DNA from: Tateyamaria sp.
Lineage (GTDB): Bacteria > Pseudomonadota > Alphaproteobacteria > Rhodobacterales > Rhodobacteraceae
Length of the DNA stretch: 37,016 nucleotides
Assembly: GCA_018668195.1 (NCBI GenBank)
Contig: JABITU010000038.1
Location: 1-37,016, forward strand
Direction: 5' to 3'
The notes beneath the pieces are model-generated. The model saw nothing but the letters and a program-made list of their open reading frames with translations. It had not been told where the DNA came from and ran no database searches. Positions 9,403 to 18,568 of this stretch are shown here, piece after piece. The position numbers and the translations under genes are program-made. Numbering within the stretch: position 1 is the first letter of the stretch; every line of letters starts with the position of its first letter.

Positions 9403-9823
9403 GCTTGTTACCCATTCTTTCACATCACAGATTCGGTTGATAAACTTCCATGCTGGGGAATGTTTCAGCCTTATTGCCGCCTGTGATCAAATGCTGCGAC
9501 ACCAGAATTGTATTGGTTCCTCAGTCGCGTTTGATTGGTCTAGGTCTTTTCATCTAAATTGCGCGATTCCACTTGGTAGAAGCGCAATTCCACCCCTTCA
9601 GCAGCTTCTGGAAACGCTGTAGTCAGACGGCCCAAGCGGGTAGTCTGGCGGCCATACCACCGCTTAATCGCAAATGCAGGCAGAGCCCTACACGTGGCGA
9701 CAGTGAAATATGACGTTCTCGCCACACCAAAAGTTGCTGGAAATATTACTCTGAAATTTTGAGAGGTCACTTGCGTGGCGCGCCAGCGTTGTGGCGACAA
9801 ATGCTTCGACGAGTTGACCTCCT
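9403..9823. other. 420-base non-coding stretch, content unrecognised
   Basis: No gene is supported. A minus-strand frame at 9540-9800 (86 codons) is low-complexity with no family signature. A near-repeat of 14 bases occurs at 9619 (GTAGTCAGACGGCC) and 9640 (GTAGTCTGGCGGCC), offset by 21. In related genomes, as I recall, infA usually follows the hisD-UPF0262-phosphatase run; no IF-1 coding sequence is present here on either strand. This may be a rearrangement scar. Confidence 0.45.
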
Positions 9824-10285
9824 TCAGGTTTCCTCGATCGGGGCGCCCCAGCGATCAATAAGACGGGCGATGATCTGGTCTCGGGCGGCAGAATAGCTTT
9901 CTAGCTTGGCTTCGCGGGTTTCACCAAGGCCGGTAGGATCGAGAGTGGGCCAGTATTCCACTTCCAGATGATAAAATCGGGTCAGTTCCAGAGCCCGGCG
10001 CTGACTGGCAGGCGACAATGCAACAACCAAATCGAAAGAACTGAGGTCATCGCCCCATTGCTCCATTTCGTCAAAACTGCGTGACTGGTGTCGACTGAGT
10101 TCAACGTCCATCTCGGCGCAGACGGCAATGGAAAAGCCGTCAATCTCCAAGTCGTTTGTTACGCCAACGGACTGGACATAGGTGCCGGTGCCGTAAAACT
10201 TTTTCATCAAACCTTCGGCCATTGGCGAGCGGACCGCGTTGTGGTCACAGCAGAATAGCACGGACTGGGGCAGTGGTTGGATCAT
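9824..10285 (-). CDS. Low molecular weight protein tyrosine phosphatase family protein
   Basis: A 153-residue cytoplasmic protein with the LMW-PTP P-loop C-x5-R near the N terminus: Cys13-DHNAV-Arg19-Ser, then PMAEG. A DPTG aspartate near residue 116 may be the general acid. Arsenate reductases of the ArsC2 type share this fold, but the second and third redox cysteines needed there are not evident, so a phosphatase role is more likely. The ATG follows the UPF0262 stop directly (TAAATG), so it is the last gene of a hisD-UPF0262-phosphatase operon. Confidence 0.88.
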   Translation of the reverse strand: MIQPLPQSVLFCCDHNAVRSPMAEGLMKKFYGTGTYVQSVGVTNDLEIDGFSIAVCAEMDVELSRHQSRSFDEMEQWGDDLSSFDLVVALSPASQRRALELTRFYHLEVEYWPTLDPTGLGETREAKLESYSAARDQIIARLIDRWGAPIEET

Positions 10286-10765
10286 TTAGCCGCCAAAATG
10301 CAAGACGCAGATTAAAGTGAAAAGCCTGCGGGCGGTGTCAGTGTCGAGTTCGACCTTGCCTTCTAGGCGCTCCTGCAACACTCGGCTGCCCTCGTTGTGG
10401 ATGCCGCGCCTGGCCATATCGATGGTTTCAATCTGGCTGGGAGGCAGTTTTTTAACCGCGTCGAAATAGCTTTCGCAGATTTGGAAATAGTCTTTGACGA
10501 CCTGACGAAAGGGGCCAAGAGACAGATGGAATTCAGCTGCCTGTTCGGCGGCTTCTGTGGCGACGTCAAAGACAAGCCGCTTGTCCCGAATGGACAAGTT
10601 TACATTGTATGGTCCTGCAGGAACAACATGACCGTCGCGCGGTGGCAGAACAAAGGTATTGTTTTCCAGCAAGTCAAATACTGCGACTTTGCGTTCTTGC
10701 TCGACTTCGGGTGTGGGTGGAGGCAGGTTTGCGTCGTCCAGAGTTATATGTCTGATGCAGGTCAT
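10286..10765 (-). CDS. UPF0262 family protein
   Basis: A 159-residue conserved alphaproteobacterial protein of unknown function. The UPF0262 pattern is clear: start MTCIRHITLDD, then PPTPEVEQERKVAVFDLLE, GPYNVNLSIRDKRLVFDV, FHLSLGPFRQVVKDYF and IDMARRGIHNEGS. The ATG at 10765 is chosen because the family begins here; the frame is open up to a TTG at 10861 but that part has no resemblance. It sits between hisD and the phosphatase, directly abutting the latter, an order common in this family of bacteria. Confidence 0.93.
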   Translation of the reverse strand: MTCIRHITLDDANLPPPTPEVEQERKVAVFDLLENNTFVLPPRDGHVVPAGPYNVNLSIRDKRLVFDVATEAAEQAAEFHLSLGPFRQVVKDYFQICESYFDAVKKLPPSQIETIDMARRGIHNEGSRVLQERLEGKVELDTDTARRLFTLICVLHFGG

Positions 10766-10940
10766 TTGGCAGGTCAGGTGTCCAGAAGTGATAGGGTGAG
10801 ATAGTCGCGCAGCGCGCCAAGGAACACAATGGTGGGATGCCCCAGAATTTCCACCATTCAATGGTGATCGGGGGTGGTTTTTTTGCTGTTATGTAAAATC
10901 TTTAAGAATAGTGCCGGTGCTCCGAGAGAAATAGGCTGTT

Positions 10941-12242
10941 CTAGCCGTTCAGCTTGCGCAGGCGGGCGGTGACAGACAGGCCATGCGCCTCTAGGCTTTC
11001 GGATGCTGCAAGGCGTTCCGCACCGGGGCCGATGGCACGAAGTGCGTCTGGGCTCATTTCCGCCAAGGTTGTGCGCTTCACAAAGTCCATCACCGACAGG
11101 CCTGAAGAGAACCGGGCCGAGCGTGCGGTGGGCAACACATGGTTTGGTCCGCCAATGTAGTCGCCAATCGCCTCGGGTGTCCATTGACCTAGGAAAATCG
11201 CGCCTGCGTGGGTGATGTTGGCTGACAACGTTTTGGGTTCAGCCACACAAAGCTCAAGATGTTCGGGGGCGATGCGGTCTGATAGCTGCGCAGCTGTGTC
11301 GAGATCAGGCACCGAAATTATCGCGCCATAGTCGCGCCAGCTTGCTCCGGCGATGGCCCGCCGTTCTAGAGTCTCGAGCCGCTTTTCAACGGCCTTGGCG
11401 ACAGCGCGGCCAAAACTTGCATCAGTTGTGATCAAAAGCGATTGCGCACTTTCGTCGTGCTCTGCCTGACTGAGTAGGTCGAGCGCGATCCAATCGGGAT
11501 CATTGTCACCATCAGCAATAACAAGGATTTCCGATGGCCCTGCGATCATGTCGATCCCTACCTTGCCAAAGACCCGCCGTTTGGCGGCCGCTACAAAAGC
11601 GTTTCCGGGGCCCGTGATTTTATCGACTGGAGCGACAGTTTCGGTGCCATAGGCGAGTGCTGCGATAGCCTGTGCACCACCGATCCGGTAAATTTCGTCT
11701 ACGCCTGCCAGTTTCGCGGCCATCAAAACCAGCGGATTTAGCACGCCGTCGGGCGTTGGTACGGTGACCGCTAACCGCCCGACGCCCGCCACCTTCGCCG
11801 GAATCGCATTCATCAGCACTGAGGATGGATAGCTTGCCAGCCCGCCCGGCACGTAAAGCCCGGCGGCTGAAACAGGTGTCCAGCGCCAACCCAGTGTTGC
11901 GCCAACTTCATCCCTCCATTCCGCATCCTGTGGCATTTGCCGAGCGTGGTAGGCAGAGATCCGATCTGCGGCCAGTTCCAGTGCTTTACGATCTGCGGCA
12001 TCTACTTTGGCAATCCCGGTGTCAATTTCTGCCTCGGTGATCCGCAATGTGCCTGGCGTCAGATTGATCCGATCGAATTTCGCGGTCAGTTCGATAACCG
12101 CCGCATCACCGCGTGCGCGTACGTCCGCAATGATGTTGGCGACGACTGCGTCGACGTCCGGACTGTCTTCGCGCTTGGCTGCCAGCAAAGCGTCAAAACG
12201 CTGGGCAAAGTCAGTATCGCCATAATCTAGAAACTGGGGCAT
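10941..12242 (-). CDS. hisD: Histidinol dehydrogenase
   Basis: Catalyses the last two steps of histidine synthesis, L-histidinol to L-histidine with two NAD+, as a zinc enzyme in the cytoplasm. The 433 residues fit the family. Blocks in order are [46 protein letters not shown], the AEHDESAQS zinc-site region, PEHLEL with the catalytic Glu-His pair, and GPNHVLPT followed by [14 protein letters not shown]. The start at 12242 ([12 protein letters not shown]) matches family starts; a longer open frame to 12398 overlaps the neighbouring gene and is not supported. It is the first gene of the operon with UPF0262 and the phosphatase. Confidence 0.97.
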   Translation of the reverse strand: MPQFLDYGDTDFAQRFDALLAAKREDSPDVDAVVANIIADVRARGDAAVIELTAKFDRINLTPGTLRITEAEIDTGIAKVDAADRKALELAADRISAYHARQMPQDAEWRDEVGATLGWRWTPVSAAGLYVPGGLASYPSSVLMNAIPAKVAGVGRLAVTVPTPDGVLNPLVLMAAKLAGVDEIYRIGGAQAIAALAYGTETVAPVDKITGPGNAFVAAAKRRVFGKVGIDMIAGPSEILVIADGDNDPDWIALDLLSQAEHDESAQSLLITTDASFGRAVAKAVEKRLETLERRAIAGASWRDYGAIISVPDLDTAAQLSDRIAPEHLELCVAEPKTLSANITHAGAIFLGQWTPEAIGDYIGGPNHVLPTARSARFSSGLSVMDFVKRTTLAEMSPDALRAIGPGAERLAASESLEAHGLSVTARLRKLNG

Positions 12243-12333
12243 GGGCGTCCTTTCCGTTCCCTTTGGGACATAGCGGGCAGGGCCGCGCGTCTCAAGGTAG
12301 GACTGACGCGGCATTTCGTGCCGATGTGCATAT

Positions 12334-13914
12334 TTACGGGCGCGTGATATGCAGCACTTGATTGGCCGTGACCGTCTGCCAGTCGGACCAGTCCGCATGC
12401 GGCCAGTGCACTCTCAGGCGTACCGTTTCTGCGGTACCCAATCCGAAATGCTGAGGCCCCGAGACTCCGCTTGCATGCCCTCCACCCACGGTGATTTCGC
12501 GCGACTGGATGGCGCGACCGTCATCGACCTCGATCCATGCACCGACCGCTTGCGTGTTCGCGCTGCGCTGATGCAGTGCCACCGACAGCCACCGCCCAGC
12601 GCTCGGTGTCACGTTCTGCCACACTTCAAGCGGCGCGCGCCGATTAACCACCGCGAGGTCCAGCAGCCCGTCTGCGTTCAGATCGACCAAGGCGGCCCCC
12701 CGACTGCGATGCATGGATGCGACGCCCGCCACGTCACCTCGTTCGCTGAAGCTGCCATCAAGCATCCCAATCAGTAGATTGTTTGGGTCCTGCATGGCGC
12801 TTCCGGGCATTTGCTGGACGTTTCCTTTGGCAATGAATGCATCGTCCAGCCCATCATTTTGCACGTCCCCAAAGGCGATATGCCAACCGGTCGAGGGTCG
12901 ACCATCATCGCCCACATAGGGTCTTTGGGCGGCTGTGCCGCGGGCAAAGGGGACGTCTTTGTAGGTAAGTGTATCGCCTTGCTGCTCCATAAGTCGCTGG
13001 TCACCCATCGAACTCAGGTACACTTCGTCCCTGCCATCACGGTCAAGATCCCGTGTTGCAATGCCCATTCCCCAAAGCTTGTGCCGTCGCCAGCCATCTG
13101 CCTCGGTATAAAGCCGAGGCTGTGCTTCCATTGCCCAAAGCTGTTCCTGCCCGTCGCTTACATAATAATGCCGGTCGTTGGAAATCCGCAGGTCCGCGCG
13201 CCCATTGCGCGCCCAGTCGGTGAACAGTATCGACAAAGCGCAATGACCCGGAGCAAGCAAAGTTGCCACGTGGCCAGCACCGGTTGGCCGCCAAAGTGTG
13301 TTGCTATCACAGGCCTCAAACGGGCCCTCGGGGTCGGCGCGGTCGACATAATGGCCAAAAGCAAGCGTGGGCTGGCTATTTCCAGCCTCCCACGTGGCGG
13401 AAAAAGCAGTGGACCAGTGATCGCCCGTGTCCGGTGGTGCCCGGGTGAAGCCGCAATCGCCATCGCCATGTAACACAACGTCTGGTCCAACCCGAAGCAT
13501 TACTAGATCAAGCAGGCCATCATTGTTTATATCAAGCGGGTAAGCACCGGTAGTGTCTGGCAGATCAAGTGCGGGTGGCGTCGCGTCCTCAAACAACAAC
13601 GCACCACCAGCCATGGACAGGTTTCGCAACAGTATTGGAGGGTTAGAACCTCCCGCTGCAACTATGTCGGGCCGCGTGTCACCATTGCAGTCAAGAATAG
13701 CAAGACCACCGCCTACGAAATGTTCCCAACCGCCATCATAAATATGTTCAGGCACATTCACGGGTACAAAGCTGGGGTCTGTTGCCTGTGCTGGTTCTGC
13801 AACGGCCAGCGTCAAGACGCCAAGGATGGCACCAGCATGCGCAACGGCACGCAAAGAACGCGGTCTGCAACGCTTGTCGAATCGTTCAAAAAACCCCGAC
13901 TTCTCAAGCGTCAT
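12334..13914 (-). CDS. Secreted FG-GAP/VCBS repeat protein with ASPIC/UnbV C-terminus (CRTAC1 family)
   Basis: A 526-residue exported protein predicted to form a beta-propeller. After a basic N-region a hydrophobic signal segment ends near AEPAQA. At least five Ca-binding FG-GAP motifs of the form D-x-(N/D)-x-D-x-x-x-D follow (DCNGDTRPD, DINNDGLLD, DLDRDGRDE, DVQNDGLDD, DLNADGLLD). The C-terminal ~100 residues (GRWLSVALHQ onward, with VGGGHASGVSGPQHFGLG) are the UnbV/ASPIC domain. The ATG at 13914 lies 11 bases inside the end of the ROK repressor gene, so the two are co-transcribed; an upstream start at 13956 would lie deeper in that gene. The role is unknown. Extracellular or periplasmic carbohydrate or protein binding is a guess from the propeller fold. 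Confidence 0.85.
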   Translation of the reverse strand: MTLEKSGFFERFDKRCRPRSLRAVAHAGAILGVLTLAVAEPAQATDPSFVPVNVPEHIYDGGWEHFVGGGLAILDCNGDTRPDIVAAGGSNPPILLRNLSMAGGALLFEDATPPALDLPDTTGAYPLDINNDGLLDLVMLRVGPDVVLHGDGDCGFTRAPPDTGDHWSTAFSATWEAGNSQPTLAFGHYVDRADPEGPFEACDSNTLWRPTGAGHVATLLAPGHCALSILFTDWARNGRADLRISNDRHYYVSDGQEQLWAMEAQPRLYTEADGWRRHKLWGMGIATRDLDRDGRDEVYLSSMGDQRLMEQQGDTLTYKDVPFARGTAAQRPYVGDDGRPSTGWHIAFGDVQNDGLDDAFIAKGNVQQMPGSAMQDPNNLLIGMLDGSFSERGDVAGVASMHRSRGAALVDLNADGLLDLAVVNRRAPLEVWQNVTPSAGRWLSVALHQRSANTQAVGAWIEVDDGRAIQSREITVGGGHASGVSGPQHFGLGTAETVRLRVHWPHADWSDWQTVTANQVLHITRP

Positions 13915-15106
13915 CCAGTGCCTCCACGGCCATATTATGGACGAATTCAAGCGCATAGGCTGCGGCCCCGCGCGCCCACATCAGATTGTCCCACTTGTGA
14001 ACGACCACTTCTGGAGCCGGCTTGTCGATCTCGACAATGGACTTGCACATCTCTTCGATCACCACATCTGCATATAGGTGGTCAAACTCAATCTGTTCTC
14101 CAGCGAGAATCACCAGCTCTGGGTCAAAAATATTGACGAGGTTCGCCAGCCCCATGGCAAACATTCGCCCCGCCCGTTCAACAACGCGCTGGGCCGTGGT
14201 ATCGCCTGAGCGAGCCGCTGACAGGATCGTCTTTACCGCCTGAGAGGTTGGCGTGTTCAGGTTGACGGCCCCCACACTGTTCGCCTCGCGCACCAAAGCA
14301 TAATCGGCAACATAAGCCTCAAGGCAACCGCGCTGCCCGCACCGGCATAGCGCGCCCTCTAGGTGAACTTTGGTGTGCCCAAATTCAGCGCCGCAGCCAC
14401 GCGTGCCGCGATAGATTTGTCCCCCCAGCACCATGCCCATGCCCACACCGCTTTCGATGGTGATGACGATGAAGTCGGAGTGGTCCTTGCCCTTGCCAAA
14501 GGTAAGTTCAGCCATCGCTACAAGGTTTGCATCATTGTCTACATAAGCGGGCACTTCCAACCGATCGGTCAAAATTTTTCCAAGACCCACGTTGCGTTGA
14601 TCAAGCGATGGCGACCAATAGACCAGCCCATGATTAGCATCCACCACGCCCGAAATCCCGACGCCGACACCGGACAGGTCGGTTAATTTTTTTCCGGCCC
14701 GAGCGGTAAGCGCAGTCAAACCTTTTGCGATTTCGTCCGCCAGGATGCTGGCGGGCTGGCGGATTTGATCCATCTGACATTCGTAATCGGCAATCTGATT
14801 GCCTTCGAAATCCATCAATACGAGAGAGATCGAAGTGTCAGAAACTTTGAGTCCAGCGACCAGATGGGCGGCTCCACGAATCTTCAGATCAATCCGTGGG
14901 CGGCCTCTAATCGGTGCCTTGCTGGGTGATTCGCTGGGCTCTTCCAAGATCAACCCACCGCGCAAAAGATCGCTAGTTACTGCCGTCACTGTTGCGCGGC
15001 TGATCCCGGTGTGGGAGGCAAGTTCGATGCGTGGCATTGGCCCATGCTGGGCAATTTCACGCAGTAATATGCGTCTGCTCTCAACCTTATGATGACCGAA
15101 GCTCAT
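13904..15106 (-). CDS. xylR: ROK-family transcriptional repressor, XylR-like
   Basis: A 400-residue sugar-responsive regulator. An N-terminal winged helix-turn-helix (about 10-60, MPRIELASHTGISRATVTAVTSDLL) precedes a ROK sugar-binding domain. That domain has the NDAN motif (191-194) with the kinase-type aspartate, GxE-x-GH (Glu241, His244), and the zinc motif C254-R-C256-GQRG-C261. ROK repressors of this layout (XylR, Mlc, NagC) bind AT-rich operators and release them on sugar binding. It diverges from xylF with a 198-base gap, so xylFHG control is the likely job, together with self-control. The gene symbol is by context; the ligand (xylose or glucose) cannot be told from the sequence. Confidence 0.88.
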   Translation of the reverse strand: MSFGHHKVESRRILLREIAQHGPMPRIELASHTGISRATVTAVTSDLLRGGLILEEPSESPSKAPIRGRPRIDLKIRGAAHLVAGLKVSDTSISLVLMDFEGNQIADYECQMDQIRQPASILADEIAKGLTALTARAGKKLTDLSGVGVGISGVVDANHGLVYWSPSLDQRNVGLGKILTDRLEVPAYVDNDANLVAMAELTFGKGKDHSDFIVITIESGVGMGMVLGGQIYRGTRGCGAEFGHTKVHLEGALCRCGQRGCLEAYVADYALVREANSVGAVNLNTPTSQAVKTILSAARSGDTTAQRVVERAGRMFAMGLANLVNIFDPELVILAGEQIEFDHLYADVVIEEMCKSIVEIDKPAPEVVVHKWDNLMWARGAAAYALEFVHNMAVEALDDA

Positions 15107-15304
15107 GATTTAATTCTCTTTATTCTTCAAATTCGCAACTGCGCGAAATTACTTCTATGCTGATGATGCCTTTTTTTGCAGATCTCTCCAAGGGGCATGT
15201 TCAATTTAATTTACTTTTCGAATTTAATGGGCTAATCTAATCAAACCTAACCCGCTTGGAATCTATTTGGAATGGCGGGCAGTAGTCTTTGGGAGGACAC
15301 TCAA
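15107..15304. promoter_or_regulatory. Divergent xylR/xylF control region with candidate operators
   Basis: The 198-base gap between the ROK repressor and xylF holds promoters for both. An inverted repeat TTCGC-N6-GCGAA lies at 15132-15147, flanked by AATT on both sides, 26 bases upstream of the repressor start. Nearer to xylF, AATTTAAT occurs twice (15203-15210 and 15221-15228) in a strongly AT-rich block, 18 bases apart, the kind of AT-rich target ROK regulators favour. A GGGAGGA lies 6 bases before the xylF ATG. The operator assignments are inference. Confidence 0.5.
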
Positions 15305-16336
15305 ATGAAACGACGTACCCTTATCGCGGCCCTTGCTGCTACAACCATGCTTTCGGCTCCGGCCTTTGCGGGAGGCCACGGTGTTACCGTCGGCGTCAGC
15401 TGGTCGAACTTTCAGGAAGAGCGCTGGAAAACTGACGAAGCTGCAATCAAAGCCACACTCGAAGAGCTGGGCGCAAAATACATTTCTGCTGACGCGCAAG
15501 CGTCTGCTGCTAAGCAGCTGACCGACGTCGAAGCTCTGATCGCACAAGGCGCCGATGCGCTGATTATTCTAGCGATGGACAAGGACGCAATTGGCCCCGC
15601 CGTTGATCAAGCTGATGCAGAAGGCATTCCAGTTGTTGGCTATGACCGCTTGATCGAAGACAACCGTACTTTCTATCTGACGTTTGACAACAAGGGTGTG
15701 GGCCGGATCATCGCCCAGGCCGTGACGGCCGCGCAGCCAGAAGGCAACTTTGCCATCATCAAGGGTGACAAGGGCGATCCAAACGCTGGCTTCCTGCTGG
15801 AAGGTATGATGGAAGTTATTGGCGATGACGTAGCATCGGGCAAAATCACCATCGTAGGCGAGGCCTTTACCGATGGCTGGAAGCCTGACAATGCACAGCG
15901 CAACATGGAGCAAATCCTAACCGCCGCCAACAACGGCGTTGACGCTGTTCTGGCACAAAACGATGGCATGGCGGGTGGCGCAATTGCTGCGCTGCAAGCC
16001 CAAGGTCTGGCCGTTCCGGTTGGTGGTCAAGATGGTGACCATGCCGCCCTGAACCGTGTCGCTCGGGGCCAACAGACCGTATCGGTTTGGAAGAACGCGC
16101 TTGATCTGGGTGGCAAGGCTGCCGAGATTGCTGTCGCCCTTGCTGGTGGTGCGGCCCTGTCTGATATCGACGGCGCAGTAAGCTGGTCCGGTGGTGCAAA
16201 TGGTGTTGAGATGAACGCTATCTTCCTCGACCCGACGCCGGTGACACAGGCCAACATCAGTGCCGTTATCGACGCAGGCCACATCGCCAAAGACAAGGTA
16301 TGTGCTGGTGCCGAAGCTGGCGTTGCTGGCTGCTAA
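15305..16336 (+). CDS. xylF: Xylose-type ABC transporter periplasmic substrate-binding protein
   Basis: A 343-residue periplasmic sugar-binding protein (peripla_BP_4 type). It has a signal peptide of about 22 residues ending SAPAFA, then VTVGVSWSNFQEERWKTDE, the usual first strand of XylF proteins with the ligand-stacking tryptophan. ALIILAMDKDAIGPAVDQA, VVGYDRLIE and VGGQDGDHAALNRVARGQQTVSVWK follow. The ATG at 15305 is chosen for its position before the signal peptide and the GGGAGGA just upstream; an extension to 15272 is open but not needed. It is first gene of xylFHG-glucokinase. A strong hairpin downstream would favour higher levels of this gene than of the membrane parts. Glucose as an additional ligand is possible. 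Confidence 0.93.
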   Translation: MKRRTLIAALAATTMLSAPAFAGGHGVTVGVSWSNFQEERWKTDEAAIKATLEELGAKYISADAQASAAKQLTDVEALIAQGADALIILAMDKDAIGPAVDQADAEGIPVVGYDRLIEDNRTFYLTFDNKGVGRIIAQAVTAAQPEGNFAIIKGDKGDPNAGFLLEGMMEVIGDDVASGKITIVGEAFTDGWKPDNAQRNMEQILTAANNGVDAVLAQNDGMAGGAIAALQAQGLAVPVGGQDGDHAALNRVARGQQTVSVWKNALDLGGKAAEIAVALAGGAALSDIDGAVSWSGGANGVEMNAIFLDPTPVTQANISAVIDAGHIAKDKVCAGAEAGVAGC

Positions 16337-16355
16337 TACGGTCCATCATTACTAA

Positions 16356-16384
16356 GCACCGGCGGCAGAGATTGTCGCCGGTGC
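16356..16384 (+). terminator. Intra-operon hairpin after xylF
   Basis: A perfect 9-base-pair stem, GCACCGGCG / CGCCGGTGC, with an 11-base loop. It is followed 12 bases later by a TAAAATTTTT run. Its position between a binding-protein gene and its permease is typical of partial terminators or mRNA-stabilising hairpins that raise binding-protein yield over the rest of the operon. Confidence 0.7.
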
Positions 16385-16475
16385 ATACCCTAAAATTTTT
16401 CCTTAACATTACCTGTGCGCTCCGGCCCGAGATGTTTCTTGTGGCAATAGGTGCCCTATTTTCTGGGATTTCGTT

Positions 16476-17798
16476 ATGACTGATATGTCTAACTCAGGTG
16501 ACCCTGCCACCCCTATCATCAAGAGCCCAGTCGCCCGATTTATTCAGGCGACCGAGCTTGATACCCGCTTGCTGGGCATGTTGGGTGCCTTGGCTCTGAT
16601 TTGGATCGGTTTTCATGTCTATGGTGCGGTTGTAAACGGCTTTGGTGCCTTTCTGACGCCGCGCAACCTGTGGAACTTGAGTGTGCAGACGTCGTCAATC
16701 GGGATTATGGCTTGTGGTATGGTTCTGGTCATTGTGACTCGCCACATTGATCTGTCTGTTGGGTCGGTTCTGGGCTTTTGTGCGATCATCATGGGCGTCA
16801 CTCAGGTGTGGCTGCTACCGCAGCTTGTCGGCCTCGAGCATTGGTCGATCTGGATCATTGCCGTAATTGTGGGTCTGATCACGGGCACATTGGTGGGTGC
16901 ATTTCACGGATACCTAATTGCGTATCACTCAATCCCTGCCTTTATCGTCACCCTTGGCGGTCTTTTGGCCTGGCGCGGCGCTGGCTTTCTTGTCGCCCGA
17001 GGCGAGACAATTTCACCAGTCGACAGCACATTTCGCCTGCTCGGCGGGACGGCGGACGGTGCCATTGGCGCTACAGGGTCGTGGATTGTTGGACTGGTTG
17101 GTGTTGTGGCTGTTGTTGCCTCCGTGATTCTGGGTCGCCGCCAGCGCATTACACACGGATTTGGTCTGCGTCCGGTCTGGGCGGACTGGTTCATTGCCCT
17201 CGTCGGCTCAGCGACGATGATCGGAGCGGTTTTGTTGGTCAACTCGTATTACTGGCCACGTGGTATTGTGCGTCGCTATGCGGCCGAAAACAACATTACC
17301 ATTCCGCAAGAAGGCCTGTTTATAAGCTACGGTTTTGCCATCCCGGTTCTCATCCTGCTGGCGGTCGGCATCATCATGACGCTGGTCATGTCGCGCACCC
17401 GCTTTGGGCGCTATGTCTACGCGATTGGCGGCAACCCCGAGGCTGCGGCGCTCGCAGGCATCAACACCAAGTGGATGACGGTCAAGATTTTTGCCCTAAT
17501 GGGGTTCCTTGCGGGTCTTTCAGCGGCTGTTGCTTCTGCCCGGCTTGGATCGGCGACCAACGCGCTTGGTACACTTGATGAGCTTTATGTCATTGCGGCG
17601 GCTGTCATCGGCGGCACATCTTTGGCCGGTGGTGTTGGTACTATTTATGGGGCCATCCTTGGGGCCGTGGTCATGCAATCTTTGCAAACAGGCATGGTGC
17701 TTATCGGATTTGATGCCGCCATTCAGCAGATCGTTGTTGGCTCGGTCCTCGTATTGGCCGTTTATCTGGACAACCTCTATCGGAGGACTTCGAAATGA
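16476..17798 (+). CDS. xylH: Xylose-type ABC transporter permease
   Basis: A 440-residue inner-membrane permease of the BPD_transp_2 (ribose/xylose) family, with about ten or more hydrophobic segments. Signature stretches are [20 protein letters not shown] early, [15 protein letters not shown] in the middle, the cytoplasmic coupling loop [17 protein letters not shown], and [19 protein letters not shown] near the end. A long insert between about 190 and 270 separates the two halves, as in XylH proteins. A GGGA lies before the ATG. The gene is 139 bases after xylF and overlaps xylG by four bases (ATGA). Confidence 0.94.
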   Translation: MTDMSNSGDPATPIIKSPVARFIQATELDTRLLGMLGALALIWIGFHVYGAVVNGFGAFLTPRNLWNLSVQTSSIGIMACGMVLVIVTRHIDLSVGSVLGFCAIIMGVTQVWLLPQLVGLEHWSIWIIAVIVGLITGTLVGAFHGYLIAYHSIPAFIVTLGGLLAWRGAGFLVARGETISPVDSTFRLLGGTADGAIGATGSWIVGLVGVVAVVASVILGRRQRITHGFGLRPVWADWFIALVGSATMIGAVLLVNSYYWPRGIVRRYAAENNITIPQEGLFISYGFAIPVLILLAVGIIMTLVMSRTRFGRYVYAIGGNPEAAALAGINTKWMTVKIFALMGFLAGLSAAVASARLGSATNALGTLDELYVIAAAVIGGTSLAGGVGTIYGAILGAVVMQSLQTGMVLIGFDAAIQQIVVGSVLVLAVYLDNLYRRTSK

Positions 17799-18568
17799 GC
17801 ACAGCAAAGACAATTGATCGGTCAGGCACACCCCTTGTCGACATGCGAGACATCTGTATCTCTTTCGGTGGGGTGCATGCGGTGGATCATGTTTCGGTCG
17901 ACCTGTATCCCGGCGAAGTTGTTGGGTTATTGGGCCACAATGGTGCTGGAAAATCAACGTTGATCAAGATCCTGTCGGGCGCTTATGCGATGGACTCGGG
18001 CGAGATCTATGTTGATGGCGAGAACGCGACAATCAACAACCCACGCGACGCACGGTCCTATAACATCGAGACCATTTATCAGACGCTTGCGCTGGCTGAT
18101 AACCTTGATGCGGCATCGAATCTGTTTTTGGGTCGCGAACTGGTGTCGCCCCTCGGGTTCGTGAACGACGACGCGATGGAGGCAGAAACCCGCAAGATCA
18201 TGGCCCGGCTGAACCCGAACTTCAAAAAGTTCAAGGATCCGGTCAGTGCCTTATCAGGTGGTCAGCGTCAGTCGGTGGCCATTGCCCGTGCAGTATACTT
18301 CAATGCCCGCATCCTCATCATGGATGAGCCGACGGCGGCCCTTGGCCCGCACGAGACCCAGATGGTGTCTGAACTGATCACCCAGCTCAAGGCAGAAGGC
18401 ATTGGCATCTTTCTGATTAGTCACGATATTCATGATGTAATGGAGCTGTGCGACCGCGCTTCAGTCATGAAGAACGGAAAATTGGTTGGCACGGTTGATG
18501 TCGATGATGTAACCGACGATGATCTTCTCGGAATGATCATATTGGGCAAGCAACCAGGCGAGGCGTAA
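17795..18568 (+). CDS. xylG: Xylose-type ABC transporter ATP-binding protein (single domain)
   Basis: A 257-residue ATPase that powers import through XylH. Walker [10 protein letters not shown] is at 47-55, signature LSGGQ at 153-157, Walker B ILIMDEPT ending at 180, and the switch histidine is His210 (SHD). It has one nucleotide-binding domain, about half the size of the fused two-domain E. coli XylG; single-domain versions are common in Alphaproteobacteria and would act as a homodimer. It overlaps xylH by four bases, and its TAA is followed directly by the glucokinase ATG. Confidence 0.93.
   Translation: MSTAKTIDRSGTPLVDMRDICISFGGVHAVDHVSVDLYPGEVVGLLGHNGAGKSTLIKILSGAYAMDSGEIYVDGENATINNPRDARSYNIETIYQTLALADNLDAASNLFLGRELVSPLGFVNDDAMEAETRKIMARLNPNFKKFKDPVSALSGGQRQSVAIARAVYFNARILIMDEPTAALGPHETQMVSELITQLKAEGIGIFLISHDIHDVMELCDRASVMKNGKLVGTVDVDDVTDDDLLGMIILGKQPGEA

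Noticed and set aside
9540..9800. 86-codon minus-strand frame between the lipoprotein and phosphatase genes
   Set aside because: No ribosome binding site, no recognisable family and skewed residue content; considered as an infA remnant but has no resemblance to IF-1.
9824..10285. Reading this gene as an arsenate reductase (arsC)
   Set aside because: The P-loop fits the shared fold, but the additional redox cysteines of ArsC2 are not evident and no ars genes are nearby.
12811..13473. 220-codon plus-strand frame inside the FG-GAP protein gene
   Set aside because: The minus strand carries repeated calcium-binding motifs and an ASPIC domain; this frame is accidental.
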